Position numbers and translations under genes: made by a program. The notes under the pieces are model-generated. The model was not told the DNA's origin. It worked only from the letters and a program-made list of their open reading frames with translations, and ran no database searches. Below are positions 23,403 through 31,415 of a stretch of 49,024 nt of DNA, piece by piece (within the stretch, counting starts at the first letter, position 1; each line of letters opens with the position of its first letter). Source of the DNA: Bacteroidales bacterium (GTDB taxonomy: Bacteria; Bacteroidota; Bacteroidia; Bacteroidales; UBA932); assembly GCA_017399865.1 (NCBI GenBank), contig JAFQAT010000009.1, positions 1-49,024 of the forward strand. Direction: 5' to 3'.

Positions 23403-24041
23403 TTATCCTACAAGCCATACGAGCACATGACGGTCGAAGGTGATGTACTCGAGTTCGAAATCCTCTTCGTATTCGTCCTTGTGGATGAATGTCGCTTCGA
23501 GTTCACCCTCCTTCCTTACGTTGAACTTCTCGACCTCGATCTGCTCTGCGAAGTCCACGCGGTTCTGGGACATCCTCTTGAAGATTGCCTCCTTCGCGCA
23601 CCAGTAGATGGCGAGCTGCTCGTTCTTCTTATCGTCATCTTCCAGATCCTCGATCTCGTCTTCGGAAAGGGCCTTCTTCTCGACAGCCGCAAAGTTTCTG
23701 TCCAGAGACTCGATATCGATTCCGACTTCCTCGTCATCGTGGATGATGATGGCTACATATTTCTCTGTATGGGTGATGCTGATGGTAGTAGCGCAGTTTT
23801 CGAGATAAGGCTTGCCGTTGTCATGATGGTTGAGGTACATCTTCTCCTCGAACACTTCGTTGATGAGTGCCCTTACCGCCAGTTTCTGTCTTCTCTGGCT
23901 TTCGCTGCGGAACAGCATTATTTCTTCAAGTTCATCTGTAGGGACGGAAGTCAGGTTCATCAGCTCCTCTTCCGTTTCGGTCACCTGCCATACGGCGATT
24001 TCCGCTTTGTTGTCAAGTTTCTTTCTGAGATATAGTGCCAT
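23403..24041 (-). CDS. 4'-phosphopantetheinyl transferase superfamily protein
   Basis: A 212-residue Sfp-type enzyme that transfers the phosphopantetheine arm of CoA to a carrier protein. Family motifs in order: SITHTEKYVAI (about 88-98), the Mg-binding VGIDIE (about 106-111), and WCAKEAIFK (about 145-153). The protein is strongly acidic. It is preceded by a small hypothetical frame and a shared promoter at 24279-24286. The acyl-carrier substrate, fatty acid or secondary metabolite, cannot be told; no biosynthetic cluster is nearby. Confidence 0.88.
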   Translation of the reverse strand: MALYLRKKLDNKAEIAVWQVTETEEELMNLTSVPTDELEEIMLFRSESQRRQKLAVRALINEVFEEKMYLNHHDNGKPYLENCATTISITHTEKYVAIIIHDDEEVGIDIESLDRNFAAVEKKALSEDEIEDLEDDDKKNEQLAIYWCAKEAIFKRMSQNRVDFAEQIEVEKFNVRKEGELEATFIHKDEYEEDFELEYITFDRHVLVWLVG

Positions 24042-24056
24042 ATAATGTAAAATGTT

Positions 24057-24212
24057 CTATGAAATGACAGGACTCGGAGTACCTATATATGACAATCCTG
24101 TGCGTGCAGACCATGCACACACAATAAAACCTTCCTGGCTTTCGCCGGAAGTGTCGCCCATAATCATGTAAACGTTGCTGGACAACGGATCGTCAGAAGT
24201 CTGATCCGCCAT
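24057..24212 (-). CDS. Small hypothetical protein, or leader remnant
   Basis: A 51-codon frame from ATG 24212, ending 15 bases before the phosphopantetheinyl transferase start. The frame is open further upstream, as far as the promoter at 24279-24286; a GTG at 24251 would give 64 residues. I recognise no domain. The residues (ADQTSDDPLSSN, GFIVCAWSARTG) are not low complexity. It could be a genuine small protein, a decayed gene, or simply a 230-base leader of the downstream gene. Confidence 0.35.
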   Translation of the reverse strand: MADQTSDDPLSSNVYMIMGDTSGESQEGFIVCAWSARTGLSYIGTPSPVIS

Positions 24213-24278
24213 GATACTGAGATTGTTACCTATAGGACTGGGAGGTTCCACTTGTCTTATCTTGTTAAATTTCAGCGG

Positions 24279-24286
24279 CAAAGATA
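24279..24286 (-). promoter_or_regulatory. -7 box upstream of the small frame and phosphopantetheinyl transferase gene
   Basis: The minus strand reads TATCTTTG. It is the only good box between 24041 and 24334 on this strand. Confidence 0.55.
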
Positions 24287-24334
24287 CTAAATGTTTTGAT
24301 ATATGAAAATAATTATTGCTAACTTGCATGCCGT

Positions 24335-25534
24335 ATGATAGACAAGAATACCGATACAATACTTATAAAAGGAGGAACCGTCCTTACCGGTGGTAAAGAA
24401 TTTCATGCGGATGTAATCGTCCGTGCCGGACGGATTTCATATGTTGGTCCGGACGGAGAGTCCGGACTCCGGGGTGATCCGGTCCATGTCATCGATGCCG
24501 CCGGAAAATATGTCTCCCCTGGATTCATAGACCTTCATGCCCATGGCGGAACAGGCGCTGACTTCAGCGACGGAACCTTCGAAGCCTTCCGCAAGATACT
24601 TGCATTCCATGGTTCCCATGGTACGACGTTGCTTTTCCCTACATATATGACAGGATCTGTCGAATCTCTCCACAGGGCGATCCAGACATATAAGGATGTC
24701 AGCGCTTCGGATATCGAAGGCGCTGCAATGGGCGGATGGCATATGGAAGGTCCATACTTCGCTCCTACCAAAAGAGGTGCCCAGGACCCGCGCTACATGA
24801 GAGATCCCGACCCGAAGGAATATATGGATATATGGGAGCGGACTGGCGGCAGCGTTGCCAGATGGAGCCTTGCGCCTGAACTTCCAGGCGCCCATGCCAT
24901 GGCCCTTTCGCTGAAGGCGAAAGGGGTTCAGATGGCCTTCGGCCATACTGACGCCACCTTCGAAGAATGCGAAGCGGCCTTCGAAGCGGGTTTTACCCAT
25001 ATGACCCACTTCTTCTCATGCATGAGCACGGTGTCCAGAAAAGGGGTTGAGAAAATAGCAGGAGCGGTTGAATATGCATATTATAATGATGACGTCACGT
25101 TAGAGTTGATAGGGGATGGAATACATGTCCCTGCATCTTTACTTAAGATGATATATAAGATAAAAGGTGCTGACAGGATAGCCTTGATCACAGACTCCAT
25201 CCGTGCCTCCGGCCTCCCGGATGGAGAATATGAACTGGGAGAAGGCGGCCTGAGGATTACCGTAGGAGAGGGAATGGCCCGCCTGACAGGCAGTCAGACG
25301 CTGGCTGGAAGCGTCGCTACTATGGACCAGGTAGTAAGGACAGTGTGGAAACTGACCGGACTGCCTCTGGCGGAAGTCGTGAAAAGCGCGACCCAGACCC
25401 CGGCCCGTCTGATGCGCATAGACGACAGAAAAGGTTACCTCCAGAAAGGATATGACGCCGACATCGTCGTTTTCGACAAAGATATCGATATCCAGCATGT
25501 ACTGGTAGCCGGAAAGCCTGTCAGATTTGCCTGA
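24335..25534 (+). CDS. nagA: N-acetylglucosamine-6-phosphate deacetylase
   Basis: A 399-residue amidohydrolase that converts GlcNAc-6-phosphate to glucosamine-6-phosphate and acetate in amino-sugar catabolism and cell-wall recycling. Metal and catalytic motifs are visible: PGFIDLHAHGGTGADF, WHMEGPYFAP, FGHTDATFEE, THFFSCMS, GDGIHVP and the catalytic Asp in LITDSIRASG. It closes with the beta-sandwich segment DADIVVFDKD. Length is normal. No amino-sugar genes are adjacent. A weak promoter-like TAACTTG lies at 24320. Confidence 0.93.
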   Translation: MIDKNTDTILIKGGTVLTGGKEFHADVIVRAGRISYVGPDGESGLRGDPVHVIDAAGKYVSPGFIDLHAHGGTGADFSDGTFEAFRKILAFHGSHGTTLLFPTYMTGSVESLHRAIQTYKDVSASDIEGAAMGGWHMEGPYFAPTKRGAQDPRYMRDPDPKEYMDIWERTGGSVARWSLAPELPGAHAMALSLKAKGVQMAFGHTDATFEECEAAFEAGFTHMTHFFSCMSTVSRKGVEKIAGAVEYAYYNDDVTLELIGDGIHVPASLLKMIYKIKGADRIALITDSIRASGLPDGEYELGEGGLRITVGEGMARLTGSQTLAGSVATMDQVVRTVWKLTGLPLAEVVKSATQTPARLMRIDDRKGYLQKGYDADIVVFDKDIDIQHVLVAGKPVRFA

Positions 25535-25657
25535 CCCGCCACTGTACATGACTACCGGCCATACAGTTCCTTGCAAGACGTACAATCTCTATGTCGGGCA
25601 ATCAGGACGTTATGCAGGAAAAAACTGATTTTAAAGCGGATTACCATAATATTTATT

Positions 25658-25665
25658 ATATTTGC
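25658..25665 (+). promoter_or_regulatory. -7 box of mdh
   Basis: TATATTTG, 39 bases upstream of the ATG at 25705. Confidence 0.6.
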
Positions 25666-25704
25666 CAAGATTTGATTACAAATACTTAAACATTATAGAA
25701 AATC

Positions 25705-26691
25705 ATGGAATTTTTGACTAACGACAAGCTCGTGATCGTAGGTGCCGGCGGCGCTATCGGATCAAACATGGCTCAGACAGCTCTCATGCTCGGCCTTACT
25801 CCAAACATCTGCCTTTATGACATTTACGGACCAGGCGTGAACGGTGTTGCAGAAGAACTGTACCACTGCGCATTCGAGGGTGCGAACATCACATGGACAA
25901 CCGATCCTGAAGTTGCCTTCACAGGTGCAAAGTACATCATCTCTTCAGGCGGTGCTCCTCGTAAGGAGGGCATGACCCGTGAGGACCTCCTCAAGGGCAA
26001 CTGCCAGATCGCTGCAGAGTTCGGTGACAATATCAGAAAGTATTGCCCAGATGTAAACCACGTGGTTGTTATCTTCAACCCTGCTGACGTTACAGCTCTT
26101 ACAGCTCTCATCCGCTCAGGCCTCAAGCCAAGCCAGCTCACTTCGCTCGCTGCCCTCGACTCTACACGTCTCCAGTCAGCAATCGCAAAGGAACTCGGCG
26201 TTCCTCAGTACAAGGTTGAGAACGCACGTACATACGGCGGTCACGGTGAGGCTATGGCAGTGTTCGCATCAAAGATTACAGTTGACGGCAAGCCTCTTGC
26301 AGAGTTCAATATTCCTGAAGACAGGTGGGCTGAAATCAAGCACGCTACCATCCAGGGCGGCTCTAACATCATCAAGCTTCGCGGACGCTCTTCATTCCAG
26401 AGCCCTGCCTATCAGTCAGTGCTCATGATCCAGGCAGCTATGGGCGGTCCTGAGTTCAACTGGCCTGCAGGATGCTATGTAAACACCGAGAAGTATCAGA
26501 ATGTCCTCATGGCGATGCCTACAGTGATCGACGCAACAGGCGTACACTTCGGTGAAGTTACCGGATCAGCAGAGGAACTCGCTGCTCTCGATGCATCTTA
26601 CGCACACCTCCAGGTAATGCGTGACGAGATCATCAGCCTCGGCATCATTCCTCCAGTATCAGAGTGGAAGACAATCAACCCTAACCTTTAA
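25705..26691 (+). CDS. mdh: Malate dehydrogenase
   Basis: A 328-residue NAD-dependent lactate/malate dehydrogenase family enzyme of the type common in Bacteroidales. It interconverts malate and oxaloacetate in the reductive branch leading to succinate and propionate. Motifs: NAD fold VGAGGAIGSNMAQTA (12-26), mobile loop SSGGAPRKEGMTREDLLKGN, NPADVT, and the catalytic His in YGGHGEAMA. Codon use is strongly biased (uniform ctc, aag, gtt, tca), as in highly expressed genes. The gene ends in two hairpins and is monocistronic. Confidence 0.92.
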   Translation: MEFLTNDKLVIVGAGGAIGSNMAQTALMLGLTPNICLYDIYGPGVNGVAEELYHCAFEGANITWTTDPEVAFTGAKYIISSGGAPRKEGMTREDLLKGNCQIAAEFGDNIRKYCPDVNHVVVIFNPADVTALTALIRSGLKPSQLTSLAALDSTRLQSAIAKELGVPQYKVENARTYGGHGEAMAVFASKITVDGKPLAEFNIPEDRWAEIKHATIQGGSNIIKLRGRSSFQSPAYQSVLMIQAAMGGPEFNWPAGCYVNTEKYQNVLMAMPTVIDATGVHFGEVTGSAEELAALDASYAHLQVMRDEIISLGIIPPVSEWKTINPNL

Positions 26692-26696
26692 TCGTC

Positions 26697-26717
26697 ATTC
26701 CCGACCTGTTCGGGAAT
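26697..26717. repeat. REP-like hairpin ATTCCCGA/TCGGGAAT
   Basis: 8-bp perfect stem with a 5-base loop just after the mdh stop. The wording (CATTCCCGACCTGTTCGGGAATCC) is close to dispersed intergenic repeats I know from other bacteria, so a repeat origin is likely; only this copy is in the window. Confidence 0.5.
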
Positions 26718-26728
26718 CCTGAACAATA

Positions 26729-26770
26729 AAAAGTGCAAAATTTTTGAAAAAAGTTTTGCACTTTTATTTT
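26729..26770 (+). terminator. Intrinsic terminator of mdh
   Basis: AAAAGTGCAAAA (26729-26740) pairs perfectly with TTTTGCACTTTT (26754-26765), 12 bp, followed by ATTTTTTTG. The arms are A/T rich on both sides, so it may work on both strands. Confidence 0.75.
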
Positions 26771-26785
26771 TTGTACCTATATTTG
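26755..26785 (+). promoter_or_regulatory. Promoter of tRNA-Pro, overlapping the mdh terminator
   Basis: TTTG at 26755-26758, inside the right arm of the mdh terminator, and TATATTTG at 26778-26785 are 19 bases apart. Confidence 0.6.
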
Positions 26786-26813
26786 CAGTCCCAAATGAAA
26801 GGGAAACCATAAT

Positions 26814-26887
26814 CGGGGTGTGGCGCAGTTGGCTAGCGCATCTGGTTTGGGACCAGAGGGTCCTGTGTTCGAGTCACAGTACCCCGA
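26814..26887 (+). tRNA. tRNA-Pro (anticodon UGG)
   Basis: A full cloverleaf can be drawn. Acceptor CGGGGTG/TACCCCG; D stem GCGC/GCGC; anticodon stem TCTGG/CCAGA with loop TTTGGGA (anticodon TGG); T stem CTGTG/CACAG with TTCGAGT; discriminator A. It is 74 bases and CCA is not encoded. The UGG anticodon reads CCA/CCG and probably other proline codons. Confidence 0.95.
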
Positions 26888-26899
26888 CATTCAAGGAAG

Positions 26900-26934
26900 G
26901 AAACTCACTGATAATTAGTGGGTTTCTTTTTTTT
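26900..26934 (+). terminator. Terminator of tRNA-Pro
   Basis: GAAACTCACT (26900-26909) pairs with AGTGGGTTTC (26917-26926) with one G-U pair, followed by eight T. Confidence 0.8.
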
Positions 26935-26965
26935 GTATACTATTTCATTTCAAGCAAAATAAGTC

Positions 26966-26973
26966 TATCTTTG
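26966..26973 (+). promoter_or_regulatory. -7 box of the SusCD operon
   Basis: TATCTTTG, 15 bases before the susC ATG at 26989. It lies downstream of the tRNA terminator, so the operon is independently transcribed. No Fur-like site was identified by eye. Confidence 0.6.
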
Positions 26974-26988
26974 CAAATTGGTTTGAAT

Positions 26989-29900
26989 ATGAGAAAGTTA
27001 GTAGTGTATATCCTTGCAGTCATCTGTATTCTGCTGGTGACACCGGACTGCCTGTTTTCGCAGACTGGCAGGAGGGTTCTTGCCGGGCGTGTCGTCGACA
27101 GTCATGATGTACCTTTGGCTGGAGCCAATGTATACGTGCGTGGTGACGCATATAACGGAACATCCACTGATGTGGAGGGCTATTTCTCCCTTGAACTTCC
27201 TGATGACCGGAAAATAGTTATCGAGGCTTCTTTCATTGGCATGAAGCAGTATTCTGTCAATTATGACGGACAGAAGGAGATGCTGATAGTGATGGAAGAT
27301 GATCTCAATATGATGGAAAGCGCCGTTGTGATGGGAAAACAGAATATCAACGACCTTGACATCAGAGCGAAGGCGGGAGTAATAAATATGGTGGACATGA
27401 ACCGTCTGCAGGATAAGCCGGTTGTGGATCTATCCCTGTCGCTGCAGGGCTCGGCTCCCGGACTTATTGTCACTAACAGGGGAGATCTTGGTACCAAACC
27501 GGAAATCAGAATCAGAGGAAATACATCTTTCAGAAAGGGGGATACTGCTAATGAGCCTCTATATGTGCTTGACGGGCAGGTCATTTCTTCAGATGCATTC
27601 ATGACGCTGAATCCTCTTGACATTGCTGATATCAAGATTCTTAAGGATGCAGTTGCATGTGCGCTGTATGGAACAAAGGCTGCAAACGGTGTGCTGGAGA
27701 TCACGTCTGTACGAGGAACCAATGGCAGCACCTTGGTAACTTACGACTTTAACGGAGGTGTCACTTTCAGAGGTCGCCGAGGCGTGCCTATGATGGAGTC
27801 TGCCGAGAAGCTTGAACTTGAGCGCAGACTAAAGAATCCCGAAGCTCCAGGCTATCGTTACAGTGAGGATTATTATAGAAAGTATTATGGCTCCGATCCG
27901 AATCTCAGCGAAATGATTGCGCATGGAAAATCTGTTCTGGACGGGCTCAGAAACATCAACACTGACTGGTTCAATGAGCTTCTGCGCAATGATTTCTATC
28001 AGCGTCACAACCTGAGTGTGCGAGGCGGAAACGAGTCTACATCATATTACGCATCAGCGAATTATAACTATCAGGGAGGACAGATTCCCGGTAATGACGT
28101 AAGGCGTTTTTCCGGACGTCTGAGTCTGGATCAGGCTATGGGTAAGAAAGGATATGTATCCTTGAGCGTCAGCGGTGGTTATTCAAAATCAAACAGTCCT
28201 AACGGTTCTACATATTCTCCGACCTCCCTTATATATGAGCTGAATCCATATGAAAGCAAGACCAGCGGTGAACTTTGGTCATATCCCGGCAGGTCTTATG
28301 ACGATCTTGTATATCAGTTCGAACGTACATCGGAAGACAAACGCTTCGGGACTACCGGAAGCATAAACTGGGAACCGCTCAAGGGCCTGACTGTTGCTGC
28401 AGTTGCCGGTCTGGATCTTGTGTTGTCTGAGTCTTTGGAATTTACCCCTTCCACAGCTTATGAGGAACTGCACAGCGGTGTCCCTTCGAATGAACGGGGC
28501 AAGCTTTCCAAGTCCAAGAATGTCAGTACGAACGTGACGACCAATGTGCGTGTCACATGGAACAGAACCTTTGGCAGACATGATGTGACGCTGGGGGCAA
28601 ACACCGACTACTATTGGGATGATATGGACAACATGTCGATTACGGGATATGGTGTCGGTAAGCTCAAGACCCCGTCGGCGATCAACCAGTCTATCGAAGG
28701 AAACCGAAAGGTCAGGACATCAAACTTCAACGAACAGACGGCACAGCTGGGTATAGGATTGCTTGGAGGATACTGTTATGACGGAGTATATGATGTTTTC
28801 GGAACATACAAGTCTGACGCTTCGTCGATTCTTCCAAAAAACAAGAGATGGAATGCGGCTTGGGCCGTAGGTGCGGGATGGAATATAAAGGGATATGGAT
28901 TCATGGAGGACTTTGATCCGATATCTTCGTTGAGGTTCAAGGGCTCATATGGCCGTACTGCCAGCCTTGCCGGAGTCTCACCGGCCCTTACGGTCGCTAC
29001 CTTCGCATATCTGGAGGACAGTTATGGAGATCAGAGGCTTCTGGAACTCATGTCATTGTATAATGACAAGCTGAAGCCGGAGCAGACTGTATCGACTGAA
29101 GTGGGATTGTCTCTGGGCTTGTGGAACAGGTTGGACCTGGATCTGGGATGGTATGACAGGCGTACAGAGGATGCCCTGCTGGATGTGCCGATCCCTGCAT
29201 CCAATGGTTTCAGTACATTGAAGAGGAATATAGGTGTCCTCAGCAATTCGGGGGTGGAGGTGTCCGCTAACGGAAAGATCGTGGATATGGATGAACTTAG
29301 GCTCAATCTCAGGGTCTCGCTTGCGTATAACCGTAATATGGTTGTCGACCTTTACGATGGAGACCGTCTTTATGTCAGCGAGGATTCAGTCATCCCTGAC
29401 TATGAGGTCGGGCAGGCATATGATATGATCTATGGCCCCGTTTCTCTGGGTCTGAACCCTATGACGGGTCTTCCTGTATTCAAGGGAGCTGATGGGAAAG
29501 AGGTTCAGGCTACAGAAAAGCTTAAGAGGGAGGATATGGTCGCTTTGGGTTACGGGTCGCCGCCTTATAACGGTACGATCAACCTGAGCTTTACATACAG
29601 GCAGTTTGAATTCGATGCGGATTTCTATTATGTGCTTGGGGGAATCAAGGCCTATGCCTATTCGTATGTAAGGGATTATGACGATGCCAACAGGAATGCA
29701 GTCAAGGGGCAGGTTGAAAACATGTGGTTTCAGAAAGGTGATGAGGACAAGATGTACCATACTCCGTTCTATTCATCATCCGCAATCGAGAATCTTACAC
29801 GCTGGCCTAACAGCAAGTCTGTGGGAAGCAGTGATTATCTGAGACTTCAGATGCTGTCTGTCAGATACCGTTTTCCACAGCAGTTCATCAGAAGGCTTGG

Positions 29901-30045
29901 CGGGGTCATCAAATATGGCAACATAGCCTTACAGGCATCCAATATATTTACACTGACCAGATACAGGGAGTCAGACCCGGAGTCAGGATCCCTTGTCGGA
30001 GTGCAGCAGCCGGTAGTTACAATGAGTTTAAGCATGTCGTTCTAG
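26989..30045 (+). CDS. SusC/RagA-type TonB-dependent outer-membrane transporter
   Basis: A 1018-residue SusC-like transporter. The signal peptide runs to about 29 (PDCLFSQ). A carboxypeptidase-like domain follows (about 35-110, GRVVDSHDVPLAGANVYVRG), then a TonB-box region near MMESAVVMGKQN. The plug contains LQGSAPGLIVTNRGDLG, IRIRGNTSF, YVLDGQ and ILKDAVACALYGTKAANGV. The C-terminal barrel ends in MSLSMSF. With the SusD lipoprotein it forms a 'pedal-bin' importer driven by TonB. The ligand is unknown; the downstream M16 protease and ChaN argue against a glycan. The ATG at 26989 is used because an in-frame extension would read through the tRNA. Confidence 0.95.
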   Translation: MRKLVVYILAVICILLVTPDCLFSQTGRRVLAGRVVDSHDVPLAGANVYVRGDAYNGTSTDVEGYFSLELPDDRKIVIEASFIGMKQYSVNYDGQKEMLIVMEDDLNMMESAVVMGKQNINDLDIRAKAGVINMVDMNRLQDKPVVDLSLSLQGSAPGLIVTNRGDLGTKPEIRIRGNTSFRKGDTANEPLYVLDGQVISSDAFMTLNPLDIADIKILKDAVACALYGTKAANGVLEITSVRGTNGSTLVTYDFNGGVTFRGRRGVPMMESAEKLELERRLKNPEAPGYRYSEDYYRKYYGSDPNLSEMIAHGKSVLDGLRNINTDWFNELLRNDFYQRHNLSVRGGNESTSYYASANYNYQGGQIPGNDVRRFSGRLSLDQAMGKKGYVSLSVSGGYSKSNSPNGSTYSPTSLIYELNPYESKTSGELWSYPGRSYDDLVYQFERTSEDKRFGTTGSINWEPLKGLTVAAVAGLDLVLSESLEFTPSTAYEELHSGVPSNERGKLSKSKNVSTNVTTNVRVTWNRTFGRHDVTLGANTDYYWDDMDNMSITGYGVGKLKTPSAINQSIEGNRKVRTSNFNEQTAQLGIGLLGGYCYDGVYDVFGTYKSDASSILPKNKRWNAAWAVGAGWNIKGYGFMEDFDPISSLRFKGSYGRTASLAGVSPALTVATFAYLEDSYGDQRLLELMSLYNDKLKPEQTVSTEVGLSLGLWNRLDLDLGWYDRRTEDALLDVPIPASNGFSTLKRNIGVLSNSGVEVSANGKIVDMDELRLNLRVSLAYNRNMVVDLYDGDRLYVSEDSVIPDYEVGQAYDMIYGPVSLGLNPMTGLPVFKGADGKEVQATEKLKREDMVALGYGSPPYNGTINLSFTYRQFEFDADFYYVLGGIKAYAYSYVRDYDDANRNAVKGQVENMWFQKGDEDKMYHTPFYSSSAIENLTRWPNSKSVGSSDYLRLQMLSVRYRFPQQFIRRLGGVIKYGNIALQASNIFTLTRYRESDPESGSLVGVQQPVVTMSLSMSF

Positions 30046-30046
30046 A

Positions 30047-31390
30047 ATGAAGAGATTATATATATATATCAATATGGTATTGGTTCTTGCCGGTTGTTCT
30101 ATTGATATCCGTCTTGAAGATCAGTTCTCTGATCCATACGCCATAACCGATTCAGAAACCGCCAGGGAACTGCTGGCATCTGCATATAATTCTCTTCCGA
30201 GATTCCAGATGGAGTTTTCTGTTCTTTCAGATGACTTTTATCCTACGGCACTCTCACAGAAATATGCTGAAATGCTGAATCTGTACAATTGGCAGGAAAA
30301 GGCGATAAATGACTTCTCGTCTAATGTATGGAATGAGTATTATATGACTGTCGCCGTTATCAATGCACTGCTCCCGCGTCTGGATATGCTGACTCCGAAG
30401 AATGATGATGATGCGGCTGAGCTGGCAAGGATAAGAAGCGAGGCATATGCATTGAAGGCTATGTGCTATTTTGACCTAGTAAGACTGTACGGACCTATAG
30501 TACTCAAGGACCGTCTGGAGTTTGAGACTCTTCCAAGGTCGTCTGTGGAGGAGTGTCTTGAGGAGATTGATGCTCTCCTGGATGAAGCCGAGAAAGTGAA
30601 GGATAATGATTCAGAGGTCTTTTATATGTCAAGTGCTGCAGTGAAGGCCTTGAGAGTGGAGTTTGAACTCTATCGCGGAGATTATGATGCTGCTGTCGGG
30701 ACTGCTCTTGAACTTCTTGAAGGAGCAGAAAGCAGATGGACCAGGTCTTCATTCGATAATCTGTGGTCTGGAAATGAAAGTGACGACAGAATATTCGCCC
30801 CTTATATCTTTGACTCATTCTACACTGACCTTTGTTATGACAAGGAGAACGGAGATTATTTCATTCTGAATGATCATGTGGTCTATGATGATGCTGATCT
30901 AAGGAGATCATGGTGCGAATATCCTTTTGAAATGTCCTCCGGACAGGTCAGGGCTTTAGGAAAATACAACAGGATGTACTATGAGAATACGACGGTCAGA
31001 TATATCAATACCATGCGTTACAGTGGAGTATGTTTCTCTGCGGCGGAGGCATATGCCCGTGGTGAAAAGCCTCAGCTGGCTTTGCAGATGGTAAACAGGC
31101 TTCTTGGTGCATATGGAGCGGAGCTTTTGGACGAATCGCTTGAAGGAGAAGCTCTGATCGAGGCTATATTAAAAGAGAAGCATAAGGAATTCGTCGGAGA
31201 GGGTGTGAGGTATTTTGATCTTAAGAGAATCGGAAAACCTCTGAAGAGATACAGGAATCTGGGGTCTGGGGTATCCTCTACGATAGCGGAAGATGATTAC
31301 AGATGGCTTTTCCCGATCCCTGAATCAGAATATAAGTATAATGACCTTATGGACCAGAATCCGGAATGGCCGTTCATAAAGACAGAATAA
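30047..31390 (+). CDS. SusD/RagB-family surface lipoprotein
   Basis: A 447-residue SusD homologue, the lid of the SusC pore. The lipoprotein signal is MVLVLAGC, with the lipidated Cys at about residue 17. The TPR-like helices are typical (TARELLASAYNSLPRFQMEF, ARIRSEAYALKAMCYFDLVRLYGP). The C-terminal hallmark EKHKEFVGEGVRYFDLKRIG is present, ending YRWLFPIPESEYKYN. It lies two bases after the susC stop. It is shorter than most glycan-binding SusD proteins (about 500-570), similar to peptide-type RagB-like members, though length alone is weak evidence. Confidence 0.94.
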   Translation: MKRLYIYINMVLVLAGCSIDIRLEDQFSDPYAITDSETARELLASAYNSLPRFQMEFSVLSDDFYPTALSQKYAEMLNLYNWQEKAINDFSSNVWNEYYMTVAVINALLPRLDMLTPKNDDDAAELARIRSEAYALKAMCYFDLVRLYGPIVLKDRLEFETLPRSSVEECLEEIDALLDEAEKVKDNDSEVFYMSSAAVKALRVEFELYRGDYDAAVGTALELLEGAESRWTRSSFDNLWSGNESDDRIFAPYIFDSFYTDLCYDKENGDYFILNDHVVYDDADLRRSWCEYPFEMSSGQVRALGKYNRMYYENTTVRYINTMRYSGVCFSAAEAYARGEKPQLALQMVNRLLGAYGAELLDESLEGEALIEAILKEKHKEFVGEGVRYFDLKRIGKPLKRYRNLGSGVSSTIAEDDYRWLFPIPESEYKYNDLMDQNPEWPFIKTE

Positions 31391-31415
31391 TCCCAAAACA
31401 AATAAACATACTATT

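Noticed and set aside
26818-26988. An in-frame N-terminal extension of the SusC-type protein starting at 26818.
   Set aside because: It reads through tRNA-Pro and its terminator and lies upstream of the promoter at 26966-26973; the signal peptide begins at 26989.
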